Assembly: GCF_036373705.1 (NCBI RefSeq)
Contig: NC_089863.1
Span: 32,386,227 to 32,450,226 of the forward strand
Direction: 5' to 3'
Source of the DNA: Amia ocellicauda
Lineage: Eukaryota; Chordata; Actinopteri; Amiiformes; Amiidae
Length of the DNA: 64,000 nt
Notes under the pieces: generated by a model
Told to the model about the DNA's origin: nothing
Seen by the model: only the letters and a program-made list of their open reading frames with translations
Databases searched by the model: none
Program-made: the position numbers and the translations under genes
In this document: positions 1 to 11,175 of the stretch, one piece after another
How the letters are laid out: every line of letters starts with the position of its first letter
Numbering within the stretch: the stretch's first letter is position 1

Positions 1-333
1 GCCACATCCAATAAATCCGAGTGTTGTTTTCTTCGGAAAATATTTTCTTTTTGAAGGAAACATCTGAATGTCCTGAGTGCTTATTATGATTCCGTGTAAA
101 TGAGCCAAGTACTGCAAGATTTCTCTGTGGCTAAATCCTAATCTAAAGTACGTCCGTACAAAATCCATATCCAACATCGCGTCTGTCTCATTTAAACCTT
201 ATATTAAACCATACATCGCCCAACCTTTAAAACTAAACAGACCGTAAAACACAGTTTACAGTCCACAACAACCATTCAAAAACTCATACTGAACCGGAAT
301 TATTCCCAGGCATGCATCTGTTCAGTTTATTAT
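1..333. other. No recognised feature (left edge)
   Basis: AT-rich non-coding sequence. I see no exon with splice signals, no transposon terminus and no RNA gene here. Confidence 0.4.
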
Positions 334-480
334 CTCGTACGTACAAGATATTTTCTTGTACGTACAGGAAAAAGGTTTCTTATACGTACAAGTAACTATA
401 TTGTACGTACGTGAAACTATCTTGTACGTACGCGAAAGTATCCTGTACGTACACGATACTAACTTGTACGTACAAGATAA
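334..480. repeat. 21-bp minisatellite with palindromic GTACGTAC core
   Basis: Seven GTACGTAC-type cores occur at 337, 358, 382 (ATACGTAC), 403, 424, 445 and 466. The spacing is 21 bp apart from one 24-bp step followed by return to register. The unit is roughly CTTGTACGTACRNGAAANTAT. The self-complementary core makes both strands look alike and opens spurious reading frames on both. There is no spacer diversity. Confidence 0.85.
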
Positions 481-559
481 TCCAACTGCTATTTTTTTTT
501 TCACTTGGCAGCAATATGCTTCCTTAAGTAATAAATGCAGAAATTTATAAAATAAACTT

Positions 560-1262
560 TGGGGGGACTGAGCATGAATAAGGTACCAATGAAGAGGACA
601 TGTGTGTTTATGTTGATGGGCTATTGTCCTCTTGAAAGTGTGTGGACACACTGGTTTTAAAATGTTGACTGCAGTTAAAAGTGGAGAAACAAAATCAATG
701 AAGACATGCTCAAATTGTACAATGCACTAGTCAGATCCTATTTACATTGTTTACAATATTTGTGGTCACATCACAAGTTATGTCGGACCCACTCCTTTCA
801 AGAAACAGCTGGATGAATTTCTTGGATGCAAATTAATGAGCAAGATGGGACCTCCTCTCATTTGTAACATTTCTTATGTCATTGTGTTTATAACTGTTTT
901 GTTGTAATTAAGGAAGTAAGGATGTAATGTTCAATGTTATTTGCTCTGTTAAATTATTTGCTTTTTCAAAGTACATTAATTTGGAAGTGAAAAAAAGAGC
1001 AGTGAATAAAATGTGATTAAAATAGTCACTCTTTAAAAGAAATGACATTTTATTTAATCAGAAAATAATACATTTAACAATTTTATCTTTTTTTTTTTTA
1101 ATTACATGAATGTTTAATTCTAAATAATGGCCAGAGTACTGTAACTTTAAAATAAAAAATATATGATTCAATATTATATTGAATTAAACAATATTATGGT
1201 ACCACCAAATCAATGGAAAGAACATTTCATATTATGTATCCAGTAACCCTAATTTAGTGGCT
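560..1262. repeat. Left end of S100 duplication unit A (3' flank), with CR1 3'-end relic
   Basis: This stretch is recognisably paralogous to about 30055-30722; both contain the same order of motifs, including the GGGGGGACTGA start and the AT-rich tract before the SINE. Near 780-890 it carries a plus-strand relic of a CR1 LINE 3' end (AAGAAACAGCTGGATGAATT followed by the GGGACCTCCTCTCATTTGTA tail). No coding capacity is left. Confidence 0.7.
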
Positions 1263-1339
1263 CACAGTATTGATATAGAATGTATTTTCAGATTCCCTTT
1301 GTCCCTGACATGACTCAAGACTGGAATGGTTGCTCAGTC

Positions 1340-1512
1340 TTGTCTAGTGGGTAATTTAGTACAGGGAAATTTAGAGTAGCTGATCAACCTTATCAGCCAT
1401 GTCTTTGGGATATGGAAGGAAACCAGAGCTTCTAGAGAACCCACACAGCTACAGGGAGAATATGCAAACTGTCCATGCAGACAGACACCCAAGGCCAGAA
1501 TAATACATAGCC
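1340..1512 (-). mobile_element. tRNA-type SINE fragment (copy A)
   Basis: Reverse-complement reading gives the widespread fish SINE body: the GTCTGTCTGCATGGACAGTT-like block, the segment before the GGTTTCCTTCC and CAAAGACATG motifs. The tRNA-like head seen in copy B (30988-31349) is lost here. The shared position beside S100 exon 3 shows that it was inserted before the duplication. Confidence 0.65.
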
Positions 1513-1637
1513 AATGTTACGCAACATAAAATAAATGAACAGGTTCTGGTTAGGTCAAAACCCTGGACAGGAAGAAGGGTAATAAGACAGTTTTGGAAAA
1601 CACTGGTCTAATGGATTCTTGCTACCCATTCAAGGTT

Positions 1638-1805
1638 TTACAAGATCTGGCAAGACTTTGCAGATTTGTCTCGGCTGGTCAGGCCATGCTGAGATGTAGC
1701 CAGTTGCTGAATTAATCCCCAGAACTCTTTAAAGGTGATCCCCTCACTGTCTTTGATGTTCAGCTTCTTCATCAGGTCTCCCATGAGCTGGTCATCATTA
1801 ACACC
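1638..1805 (-). CDS. S100 paralogue A, exon 3 (EF2 and C-terminal tail)
   Basis: The acceptor CTCTGACAG lies at 1806 onward and the stop TAA at 1638-1640. The exon has 56 codons including the stop. It encodes the second EF-hand region ([12 protein letters not shown]) and a basic, polar tail ending CQIL. The paralogous exon is at 31482-31652. Confidence 0.85.
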   Translation of the reverse strand, partial: GVNDDQLMGDLMKKLNIKDSEGITFKEFWGLIQQLATSQHGLTSRDKSAKSCQIL

Positions 1806-2923
1806 CTGTCAGAGGTAAAAGAATGCATCAGAACACTGCCTGTGGGCTTCATATGTTCAGACACCAAATTGATACATTTCTCATGCATTGAAATCATCAC
1901 TTGAAAAATATAAATATAAATATAATATATAGGTGCAAGCTAGGTGCAATAGGCCATATACATACTGTACACAATTGAGTTTGTATTCACTTGTATGTGG
2001 TTTAACAAATTCAGGCTAAATTGACATATCACATTTTAGACAGATGTCGCTTATGCGCATTTACGGTTGGATCCAGAACGATGTTCAGTTGAATCAAGCC
2101 AATTACTGTGGCTGCAAAAGCCAGGGAAGAAGCCTGGCAAACAATAGCAAATAAGTTAAATGCTTAAGTTTTTTTTTTTAACTGCTTCAATGTCAATGAC
2201 CCCAAAACACAGAGGTGTTCAATATAATTTATCCCAGACTTGTGCAGCTATTACGTAGATCTCTGTGCTCACCAACAGTATACTATGTTCAAATATATAT
2301 TCATAATTTTGCCATCTATATTATTTCTGGGCTGTAGGAACATGTGCTGTGTTTCATCTTGCTTACAGCCTATTAAAATGTCCGGTTAGGACTATTTGAA
2401 TTACATTCCCTTAACCCTCAGAGTACTAAGCTCACAGCACCTATGTGTCAGGACAACAGTGCTCTCATACAAATCACAGCACTTAGTATAGCGCAGGAAA
2501 TTACTTAATTTTAAATAAATAATTATAATGACCTATATAACACAAGAAACATTTTAAATTATTTCAATTATTTATTTATTTTGGAATTAATACAGCAATG
2601 TGCATTAGTAAAGAAACCTAAGTTAAACAGACATCATTTTTATTCTCAAAATTAACTCGGCTTATAAACACCTAAACAAAATCATATATATGAATCCCCA
2701 GAATGTTCTTCAAAAAACACAGCTGTTTACAAATAATTGTTCAAGAGATATCATCAGTTTTGCAAAGAGCGCACCTGTCTAGAAGGCTGGCAAAACCACA
2801 GGCAAAACAACAACAAGAAACAAATCAGCTGGTGGAGTTGTGCTGTGTTAAATAAATATAAAATCTTCGAATGTACTTATTATTGTTGTTGTCGTTATTA
2901 CTACCAGTAATATTTAATAATAA

Positions 2924-2954
<31 letters not shown>

Positions 2955-5900
2955 AAGAAGAAGAAGAAGAAGAAGAAAAGAACATAAAGTTTACAAAGGA
3001 GAGGAGGCCATTCGACCCATCATGCTCATTTCGTGTCCAATAATAACTGATCCAAGGATCCTATCCAGTCTATTTTTGAATGTTCCCAAATTTTCAGCTT
3101 CAACCACATCACTGGGTAGTTTGTTCCAGATTGTGACAAATCTCTGTGTGAAGAAGTGTCACCTGTCTTCGGTCTTGAATGCCGTGAAGCCCAATTTCCA
3201 TGTGTCCCTGGGTCCATGTGTCCCTGATGATCTGGAAAAGCTCCTCTGGTTTGATTAATCAAGTCCCCACGTAATCTCCTCTGTTCCAGGGTGAAAAGGT
3301 TCAGTTCCCTCAGTCTCTCAGTAGGACATTCCCTTCAGACCTGGAATAAGTCTGGTTGCTCTCCTCTGAACTGCCTCTAGAGCAGCGATATCTTTCTTGA
3401 AGTGTGGAGCCCAGAACTGTACACAGTATTCCAGATGAGCTCTAACTAGCACATTGTACAGTCTTCCAGTCAGTTGGCACATCCCCTGTTGTAAGTGTCA
3501 TTTGGAATATTTCAGTTAGTGGCCTAAAAATAATTTCCCTAATTTCTTTAAGAACTGTTGTAAATATACCATCTGGCCCAGGTGATTTGTTAATTTTTAA
3601 TTCTGCTAATCCCTTTAGTACCTCCTCCTCTTTTATCCTGATCTCTCTTAGGGTTTCACTGGATTGACTGTTAACCTGTGGCATGTTATCTGTTTTTTCT
3701 TTTGTAAAAAAGCTCTGTGAGATATTCATTTAGAACATTTGCCACATCTTGATCGTTTTCCAAGATACTTCAATTTTTGCCGTTTATCTGTGTCACTTGC
3801 TCCTTTATTGACCTCTTGCTATTGCAGTATTTAAAAAGCTCTTCCATTAGTTTTAGCTCCAATAATTATGTTTCTGTCTATTTCCCTCTTTGCTTTCATG
3901 ATCCCTTCCTTAAGATCTCTTTGCAGTTCAATAAATTCTTTATATTTTGTTTTGTCTATATCCCTGTTTTCAGTCTTCTAAGTGCTACCTTATACCTTCA
4001 ATGTTTACCTTTCTAAAATTGTAGACCATTGTTTTAGATGTTTTTGAAAGTATGCCTCAAAGCTAACCATATTGTGATCACAGTTTGCCATTGGTTCTCT
4101 AACTAGTGTCCCTCTGACTCTATCTTGGTCATTTGAAAAGATCAAGTCAATGCATGCACTGTCCCTGGGTGGTTCCCTGACAAATTGAGTTAGAAAGCAG
4201 TTGTTTACCATCTCAACCATTTCTATTTCTGCTTCTTTAGTCCCGACTGGGCTTTCCCAGTCTATGTTTGGGAATCTGAATTTCCCCATTATAACAGCCA
4301 CATCCTTGCTACATTCAGTCCTGATTACACTGTACAATGCAACATCTTGCTGAATATCTGAATTGGGTGGTTTGTAACACTCCTACCACTAATCCTCCAG
4401 ATATTTTATTCAAAAGTTTAACCCACAAAGATTCTGTTTCTAGAATCTAATTTGAGTTCTGCCTCAATGGCAGAAGAACTCAAATCAAATCATCAAATTC
4501 GATCCTAGTAAGGAAACAGAATCTCTGTGGTTTAAACAGAAGATACAATCGTGGCTACTCAGGTTATTCAAAGGGAATAATATTCAGTTGTGGGCTGACA
4601 CCAGATCAGGGGATTGGTATAAAGAAATATAAAATACCTTGAATATTGTCCCTTGGAGCATGATTCAGATGATTATTAAAAAGTGGGAGGTGTATCTCAC
4701 CCATGATCTAAGCTAGATCAAGCTGTCCCTCCAAACTGGATGATTGACCAAGTTGCCAGTGACAATACTGCAAGAGCTACAGGCTTTTATGGCTAAGACT
4801 GGTCAAAGTATGCACATGTAAACAATATCCCAGGCACTCCACAAATCTGGCATGTATGAAAGCACATCCAAACGCTCAGGAGATTTTGTAGTCATATGCA
4901 GCACCCAAAAGAATACCTGTGAAACATGGTGGTGGAAGCATCATGTTATGGGGATGTTTCTCATTGGCAGGGACTTGTCAGGATAGAAGGGAAAATTAAA
5001 GTAAAGAAATGTCCTTTATGAAAACATGCTGCACTTTGCGAGAAAGTTGAAACTGGTACAGAAGTTCACCTTTTAGCATGACACACGACCCGAAGCACAT
5101 AGCCAATGCTACACTGGACAAATAAAACATTTGTGGCATGTCTTGAAGATTGCTGTCCATCAACACACCCCAAGAACTTGATAGAGCTTGAACGGTTTTC
5201 TAAAAAAAGAATGGTAAGATATTGCCAAATCGAGGTATGCAAACTTGGTAGGGACCTGTAATTGCTGCCGAAAGTGCTTCCATCAAGTATTAACTCAGGG
5301 GGGTGGAGACTTACCCAGTTATAACATTTCAGTTTTGTATTAAAATAAATACATCTTTTTTTTCTTTTTTTAAATCCTTCCTTAACGTGACACACCTGCA
5401 GGTGTAATTGTCATAGCCACACCTGAATACACACTGCAGCCATACCTTACAGATTACTTACCTTGACTAAGTTGGGCAGCTGGCTGGAAAGGAGACTTTT
5501 GAACTCGTTGCTCTTTAGCGTACTGCCATTATCACCTGCAGCAGCATGGAACTCGGTGACCAGAGTATTAATGGCCTTCTCCAGGTCTGAGTGCTGTTGA
5601 GAGAAGAGAAAAAGACCTGACATTTACCTGACATTTGGGTAAGGGCAGGTCTAGGGTAAGCATGTTATTCTTTTAATTCCTTACACGTGACCAGGAGTGA
5701 CTGTACTATGGACCTACCTCTAAGGCAAGGGTTCCCAATCCTGGTTTTTGTTCCAATCAAGTTTTCAATTAACATTCAATTAATTGAATGTTAATTGAAG
5801 TAACTGGCTAAGGTGCTATACAAATAAAAATTGATTGGTTTATTAACTGTCGACAAAAGGCCAGGAGGAGCTTTCAACAATTGTGCTCATACACAGCATG

Positions 5901-8900
5901 ACAGCTCTATAAACATTTAACTGTTATGCAAAACTACCTTTATTAGTTTCCATCTGAATACACTACATTTTCTATGAGAGTAAGGGTATGGTATCACATA
6001 CTACAGACATGTAGACAGAAAGAGGACAAACAGAGAAGACTACATGGGGACTTGATTCAAGTCTTCAAAATCATGAAAGGCATCGACCACATCAAACCAG
6101 AGGAACTTTTCCAGATCTGCAGGGACACACGCACCCGGGGACACAAATGGAAATTGGGCATCAAGGCATTCAAGACAGAAAACAGGAGACACTTTTTCAC
6201 ACAGAGAGTTGTCACAATCTGGAACAAACTCCCCAGTGATGTGGTTGGAGCAACAATTTGGGAACATTCAAAAATAGACTGGACATGATCCTTGGATCAC
6301 TTAGTTATTAATGGCCAGTTTATCAATCAATAATTTTGTATTTATTTATTTATGACTAGCCCAGGTCCCTTTGCAGTACTATTAATTGCAATACCCTAAA
6401 TCAAGAAAACATACCTCCAGCAGGTTGTATAGGTCTCTTTAAATCACTAATATGACAAGAACTTTTTAAAGCTATTAAATTCAGCAATGTATATACACCG
6501 ATCAGTCATAACATTATGACCACTGACAGGTGACGTGAATAACACCGATAATCTCGTTATCATGGCACCTGTCAGTGGGTGGGATATATTAGGCAGCAAG
6601 TGAACATTTTGTCCTCAAAGTTGATGTGTTAGAAGCAGGAAAAATGGGCAAGCGTAAGGATCTGAGCGACATTGACAAGGGCCACATTGTGATGGCTAGA
6701 CGACTGGGTCAGAGCATCTCCAAAACTGCAGCTCTTGTGGGGTCTGCAGTGGTCAGTACCTATCAAAAGTGGTCCAAGGAAGGAAAAGCGGTGAACCGGC
6801 GACAGGGTCATGGCAGGCCAAGGCTCATTGATGCACGTGTGGAGCGAAGGCTGGCCTGTGTGGTCCGATCCAACAGACGAGCTACTGTAGCTCAAATTGC
6901 TGAAAAAGTGAATGCTGGTTCTGATAGAAAGGTGTCAGAACACACAGTGCATCGCAGTTTGTTGCGTATGGGGCTGCGTAGCCGCAGACCAGTCAGGGTG
7001 CCCATGCTGACCCCTGTCCAGCCTACAATGGGCACGTGAGCATCAGAACTGGACCATGGAGCAATAGAAGAAGGTGGCCTGGTCAGATGAAACACGAGTT
7101 CAAGGTGTTGACTTGGCCTCCAAATTCCCCAGATCTCAATCCAATTGAGCATCTGTGGGATGTGCTGGCCAAACAAGTCCGAACCATGAAGGCCCCACCT
7201 CGCAACTTACAGGACTTAAAGGATCTGCTGCTAACGTCTTGGTGCCAGATACCACAGCACGACAGGTCAGGGCTGTTTTGGCGACAAAAGGGGGACCTAC
7301 ACAATATTAGGCAGGTGGTCATAATGTAATGGCTGATCGGTGTAGAAGTCAACAACCTGAAATGGGAAGTTTAGAACTTGTAATGAATTAAATCCTGAAG
7401 ACACTGTAGCCCTGTCCTAAATCTAACCCCCACAACAGAAACATGAATCATTTTAGAGGTCTAATCATTCTACATGTTTGTTTGATTGATTGTTTTTCTC
7501 TCAGATGAGAGAAAGACATCAGTATGTTACCTAGGATTAAAACATAAAACCAAGTTATGTGAAGCTCGTAGTGTCAGGGAATATAAATGCAATATGTCCC
7601 AACAAAATCAAGTCCTGAGACTATATCTACTTTTTTAGGTGTCAAAATATATTTGAAAACCTCTTTCAAAATAAAATGTGTCATTATAGACTGTGACTGA
7701 GAACTCCCTCAATGAAATGCGGATTGCCTTATGAGTTGTAATAATTAAAAGTGAACAGGCGTTAAAGTAATTACATAGTAATTAGTAAAAAATTGCAATA
7801 TGATGTGTTGTATTTGTATTATATATAAATTGAATGGGTCTTGCATGTACAGTGCATGTTCTTTATGCAGTACGGTGGAGACACTAAAATGTTAAGGCTA
7901 TGGGGAGGGGAAGTTAGAGGGATAATGGAAATGTAATATCCAAATTTATACTCCAGCCTAGACTGCATATGTACAATGTAATTAAATTATCTGTTATGGT
8001 TGCTTGTAATATGAACAGCTACTGTGGTTTAATGTTTTTTATGTAATTTTTGATTATGGAGAAATATCTTGGAATCAAGGGGCCATGTGCTGGGCTATAT
8101 AAAGCAGCCTAGAAGGGCTGGAGGGTTAGTTGATGTCAGTCTGTCAATGAGATAGGAGCTCTGCTTGAGAGACTTAAGGTCCAAGAGTGTGCTGTATTAT
8201 TATATTGGTCTATGGTGTTTGTTTAATTAGTTTTCTCTTTTGTTTGTTTGTTTGTAACTAGCATATGTTCCAGTTTAAGTATTAGTTTATTTGGTTTGTT
8301 ATTTTACATTTGATTTTTTTCTTATTTGTTCTATTCACTCACAATACCTATCACAGTTCCTGGTCAATCATTCCTCTGAGCAATATATACGATTTTTGGA
8401 ACATAGATTTTTCTCCAAGATTTTTCTGCAATCCCTACATTACCAACAGTGCTGCAGGGTCCTCTACTGTAATATTGTAGACATTTAATATGCATTGAAT
8501 TTGAATATATAACAGTAAACTGTTGTACTGACTGTAAATGCAAATGTCCCTTCTCATGTTGCTTTCTTTTTCTATAGGAAGACATTTTATCAAGCAGTCT
8601 TTTACCAAGCAAGCACTTGGGCATATATAATTTTAACCCCCTCATCTTTTCCTATCTGTTTGTTGTCTCCTCCTGGATCCACTTGCATCATCTCAAGCTT
8701 TACCTATCACAATCTGATCTCGTCCTCTTCTGATCTCTCCATTTCAATTGCTCTGGAATCTGCCTTCCTTTACACTTGTTACCTCATTGATCTAGGTTTT
8801 GTTGGCATGTTTGCTTAATAACTTAATTACAACAACAACAAAAAATAGAACAATATACAATATATGTTAAAGAAATTGTTGTTCAGCCCTTGTATAAACT

Positions 8901-10645
8901 TTTACATCCCTAATTTATCATTGGCACCCTTTGGCACTTACATCTAGGATGTATGCTTATTGTATTTGTAAGTTTCTACTGAACTTCTGTAATGCTTATA
9001 TTTTTTTGTAATGCTTATATTGTTTAAGCTAAGTCTTCCTGGATAAGGGTGTCTGCTAAGTAATACATACTTACAATCATAATACTAATAAACATCTTTA
9101 TTAAAAATACATCGTGTAATGATCATTCTTGATACATATAGTAAAGTAAAGTTGCTGGATTGGCACTGTTGCAAATATTCAATAATGGAGAACATAATTT
9201 AAAGTATCCACATAACACACACAAATAAAAGGTGACGTCAGGCAATCCAGGAACCTAGTTAGGTTTTTACAAGGACAGTCGTGATTGCAGGCATTTATCT
9301 TTAAGCAAAATCCAGCAACTCTGAAATTAACGTTGATAGAGTAATTCTAAACAACTTACTATCTTACACTTGCTCTGACAAATTATCTGTACATTTTGCG
9401 AAATCATGGAGATGGAATGGATTAACAACTCTTGCGAAATCTTCAACAACACTTTGTAAAAATCTTTTAAACAGTGCAGTCATAATAGAAACCGCCCAAA
9501 TTAATCATAATTTCACATTGTACTCAGACAATTGGAGGATCGCCATTAACTGATTACTACCTTCTATAACGGAATATCCAAACATGAAAACTAAAACTAA
9601 TAGACCAATAAAGAAATGCTATATAAGCTTTCAGAACATAACAGAAAGCTAACGGGTAGCCTACATTATCCTGCAATGCAATGGGAAGACGGCTAAGAAC
9701 TTACATTCTAGCATGGCAGCACAAGTTTTTTTTTTTTTTTTTTTTTTTTACTTCAAAGCACCCAACCTGTCTTCATGCTACAAACCCGTAACACGGTGCT
9801 CCTCTCTAAGAACGATCCTTGGCAAAACTGTAGAAACTAAATTCTGCAGAACCCTTTGCTGGCACTCCCATTAATTTGTAACCAAGCTGGCAATGTGGAC
9901 TTTTTTGAGATGCAGCACGAAGCCCAGATTTCCATTTGCTCATAGACAACGTCACGCTATTTCTGATAACGTAAATTCTTACATGCCAGAATTAAATAAC
10001 GAACTGATTGATTCACAGTTAGAGGAAAAAAGTTTATATCAAAGTAAATCTCACAAGGGCACCTTTTCAACTGAACTGCCTATTAGAAGTAGTCTTGCGT
10101 TTTCTTAATCACTAATGTGCGTTTCACTTGATTGCCTATATAATGCATAATTATATAGGCAATCAGTTTCCAATCAGTTTCCAGTTTTACATATTGACAA
10201 AGACAGTGAACATAAAGTAACGTATAACTAAAGTTATATTTTTTATAAAAATATATATCATCATACAGAAAGGTAAATAATACATATTTCAATGTAATAA
10301 AACATGTTTTTCAGGTTAAACAAAGACAAGCAAGACAAAGAAGAAGCAACATAACGTAACATTATTTGAATAAAACTGGAAAAGCTGGAAGCTTTTTTCA
10401 TATGCTCCGTTTTCACAATGTGATTGAGGTAACAATGTAAAATAAACACCGCATTAAATACACCAGAAAATATATAAACCATGATAATCAGAATGTCTCC
10501 ACAGAATTATCTACATTCAGATATACACATTTCCTTTTTAAAAATACATTGTTTAAAGTAGTAATAGTAAACCGATTTTTCATATAAATAAACAGCATTA
10601 AAAACAGCATTTGGTAACAGATATTTCACAAACCTTCACCGCCAT
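1638..10645 (-). CDS. S100 family protein, paralogue A (3 coding exons)
   Basis: This is a spliced gene with exons 10634-10645, 5462-5593 and 1638-1805, all joins in phase 0, giving 103 residues. S100 proteins are small EF-hand dimers that relay calcium signals or act as scaffolds. The N-terminal half ([13 protein letters not shown], then [14 protein letters not shown]) fits the S100 pseudo-EF-hand, hinge and helix pattern. The C-terminal half ([19 protein letters not shown]) fits EF2, but the loop has N, K and S at positions 1, 3 and 5 where acidic or Asn ligands are expected; the final Glu remains. By eye it is nearest S100A13/A14/A16. The length is normal for the family. The tail ends SCQIL, so the last four residues are CQIL, a CaaX-like prenylation pattern. 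The start is the only ATG before the first donor. Transposons occupy both introns. Family assignment is strong; subfamily and function are inference. Confidence 0.82.
1806..2915. other. Intron 2 of S100 A, unassigned AT-rich part
   Basis: AT-rich intronic sequence with short TA-rich runs (about 1908-1940). No splice-bounded exon or transposon terminus was recognised. Confidence 0.4.
2916..2978. repeat. AAT/AAG microsatellite
   Basis: A short AAT run passes into an uninterrupted AAG tract of about 50 bp. It lies immediately beside the 3' end of a CR1 LINE on the minus strand, where such tails often expand. Confidence 0.9.
2985..4440 (-). mobile_element. CR1-type LINE, internally deleted
   Basis: Read on the minus strand the order is: endonuclease C-terminal half (4337-4010; [44 protein letters not shown]), linker (about 4000-3750), start of reverse transcriptase (3729-3450; [18 protein letters not shown]), then a jump to the ORF2 C-terminal region and 3' end (3450-2985). 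The catalytic RT core (the YADD region) is missing, so the copy is dead. The 3' end has the fish CR1 signature ending near the AAG tract. It lies in intron 2 of S100 A. Confidence 0.85.
4500..5395 (+). mobile_element. Old Tc1-like transposon relic (family E, copy A)
   Basis: The plus strand carries decayed Tc1 transposase pieces in shifting frames. The clearest is a [19 protein letters not shown] block near 4921-4965; a decayed QHD-type block follows near 5075 and a late [14 protein letters not shown] block near 5180. The same relic occupies the same place relative to S100 exon 2 in copy B (about 40400-41460), so insertion predates the duplication. There is no usable reading frame. Confidence 0.75.
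5462..5593 (-). CDS. S100 paralogue A, exon 2 (pseudo-EF-hand)
   Basis: The acceptor CTCTCAACAG precedes 5593 and the donor GTAAGT follows 5462. The 44 codons begin [16 protein letters not shown] and end QLPNLVK. This is helix 1, the non-canonical S100 loop and helix 2. Paralogous exon B differs by one noticed residue (TEFH versus TDFH). Confidence 0.88.
5728..6013. repeat. Repeat remnants in intron 1 of S100 A, including a 36-bp palindrome
   Basis: An AGGGTTCCCAATCCTGG-type hAT MITE half is followed by a perfect 36-bp palindrome at 5764-5799 and a LINE 3' tail (CTATACAAATAAAAATTGAT). From about 5815 the sequence is paralogous to 43820-44010 in copy B. Confidence 0.6.
6014..6318 (+). mobile_element. 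CR1-type LINE 3' fragment
   Basis: The plus strand encodes the CR1 ORF2 C-terminal domain: [20 protein letters not shown], then [15 protein letters not shown], and then the 3' end with GGACATGATCCTTGGATCAC. It is 5'-truncated. The paralogous position in copy B (about 44010-44160) lacks it, so it inserted after the S100 duplication. Confidence 0.85.
6496..7342 (+). mobile_element. Tc1 family A deletion derivative
   Basis: Terminal inverted repeats CACCGATCAG... and ...CTGATCGGTG are flanked by TA at 6494-6495 and 7343-7344. The plus strand carries the N-terminal DNA-binding half ([20 protein letters not shown]) and a C-terminal piece ([18 protein letters not shown]). The segment between WSDE and the LTWPP block, including the second catalytic Asp, is absent. 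The same junction is seen at 38264-39159 and 47284-48075. Another small gap removes the KRLQWA region. It is non-autonomous. Confidence 0.9.
7345..8635. other. Unassigned intronic sequence
   Basis: AT-rich sequence in intron 1 of S100 A. Around 8095 a CTATATAAAG motif followed by a G-rich stretch could be an old LTR promoter, but no TG...CA ends or target duplication could be placed. Confidence 0.35.
8640..9062 (+). mobile_element. L2-type LINE 3' remnant (copy A)
   Basis: The end of this stretch has the L2 tail signature TCCTGGATAAGGGTGTCTGC followed by A-rich trinucleotides. The paralogous tail in copy B is at 44660-44692. The upstream part is pyrimidine-rich like L2 coding sequence but too decayed to translate. 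Confidence 0.6.
9063..10633. other. Intron 1 of S100 A, conserved with copy B
   Basis: Closely paralogous to 44693-46304: shared blocks include the AAGGTGACGTCA motif and the AACCCGTAACACGGTGCTCC block. Copy-specific features are a poly-T run at about 9727-9749 and a 35-bp hairpin at 10130-10164. No exon was found. Confidence 0.6.
10130..10164. repeat. Perfect 15-bp-arm hairpin
   Basis: Arms GATTGCCTATATAAT and ATTATATAGGCAATC flank a 5-base loop GCATA. It is followed by two copies of AATCAGTTTCC. It is absent from the paralogous site in copy B. Confidence 0.8.
10634..10645 (-). CDS. S100 paralogue A, exon 1 coding part
   Basis: Four codons, MAVK, end in AAG followed by the donor GTTTGT. 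The donor is not ideal but is conserved in copy B (46305-46316). Phase 0 joins to HSDLEK of exon 2. The start ATG has G at +4. Confidence 0.7.
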
Positions 10646-10990
10646 TTCTAGCCAAGCCTTTCCTGCTAAGAAGTTTCCTTGCGAAGTGAACAGCTCAGAC
10701 TTCTCGTTCTCTGAGCCCCGTCGCTCTTGCGGTATCCTGGCTCCTTTCCCGAATCCTCCCACTCTCTAAACACCACTGGATTCCACCTTCCGTAATGGCA
10801 GGAAAGGAAATCACTGTGGAAAATGCTGCAATACAATACTCTACGTTAACAAAATATGGTAAGGAGGGGAAACAAACTATTATACGGTAGTATATAAATA
10901 AATAGCTGTTATTTTTTATGATGATTAATATACTATGCACGAAGCTCAGGTTACTAACAATAAATGTAAGCCAACCCCCGGAGCGTTTGG
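10646..10990 (-). promoter_or_regulatory. 5' UTR and promoter region of S100 A
   Basis: About 340 bp upstream of the start is almost identical to 46317-46670 in copy B, more so than the introns, suggesting 5' UTR and promoter function. The opposite strand carries an ATG at 10796 with a 22-codon frame running into GGTAAGG, also kept in copy B. I see no clear TATA box in a plausible position. Confidence 0.5.
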
Positions 10991-11119
10991 ACACGTCTGG
11001 AACTTTTTTTTAAGGAATGGTTGGGACACGTTTCATTTTAGCAAGGGCTTCATTCATGTTTAGGCTGGTGTATCATTCTTTTGATTTAGGGCGTTGTTTT
11101 TAAAGTCAACGTTGCGACG

Positions 11120-11175
11120 ATGTTAATATATATATATATATATACACACACACATATCAATCAATCAATCAATTT
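11120..11175. repeat. TA/CA and ATCA microsatellite
   Basis: A TA tract, then CA repeats, then ATCA repeats. It marks the right edge of duplication unit A, where similarity to copy B ends near 11126. Confidence 0.85.

Noticed and set aside
334..480. CRISPR-like spaced repeats
   Set aside because: Repeats are too short, spacers are not diverse, and the context is a fish genome.
322..651. Open frames on both strands with repeated Cys-Thr-Tyr or Tyr-Val units
   Set aside because: They are created by the 21-bp minisatellite, whose length is a multiple of three and whose core is palindromic.
8095..8300. Possible LTR promoter
   Set aside because: A TATA-like motif alone; no borders or target duplication could be placed.
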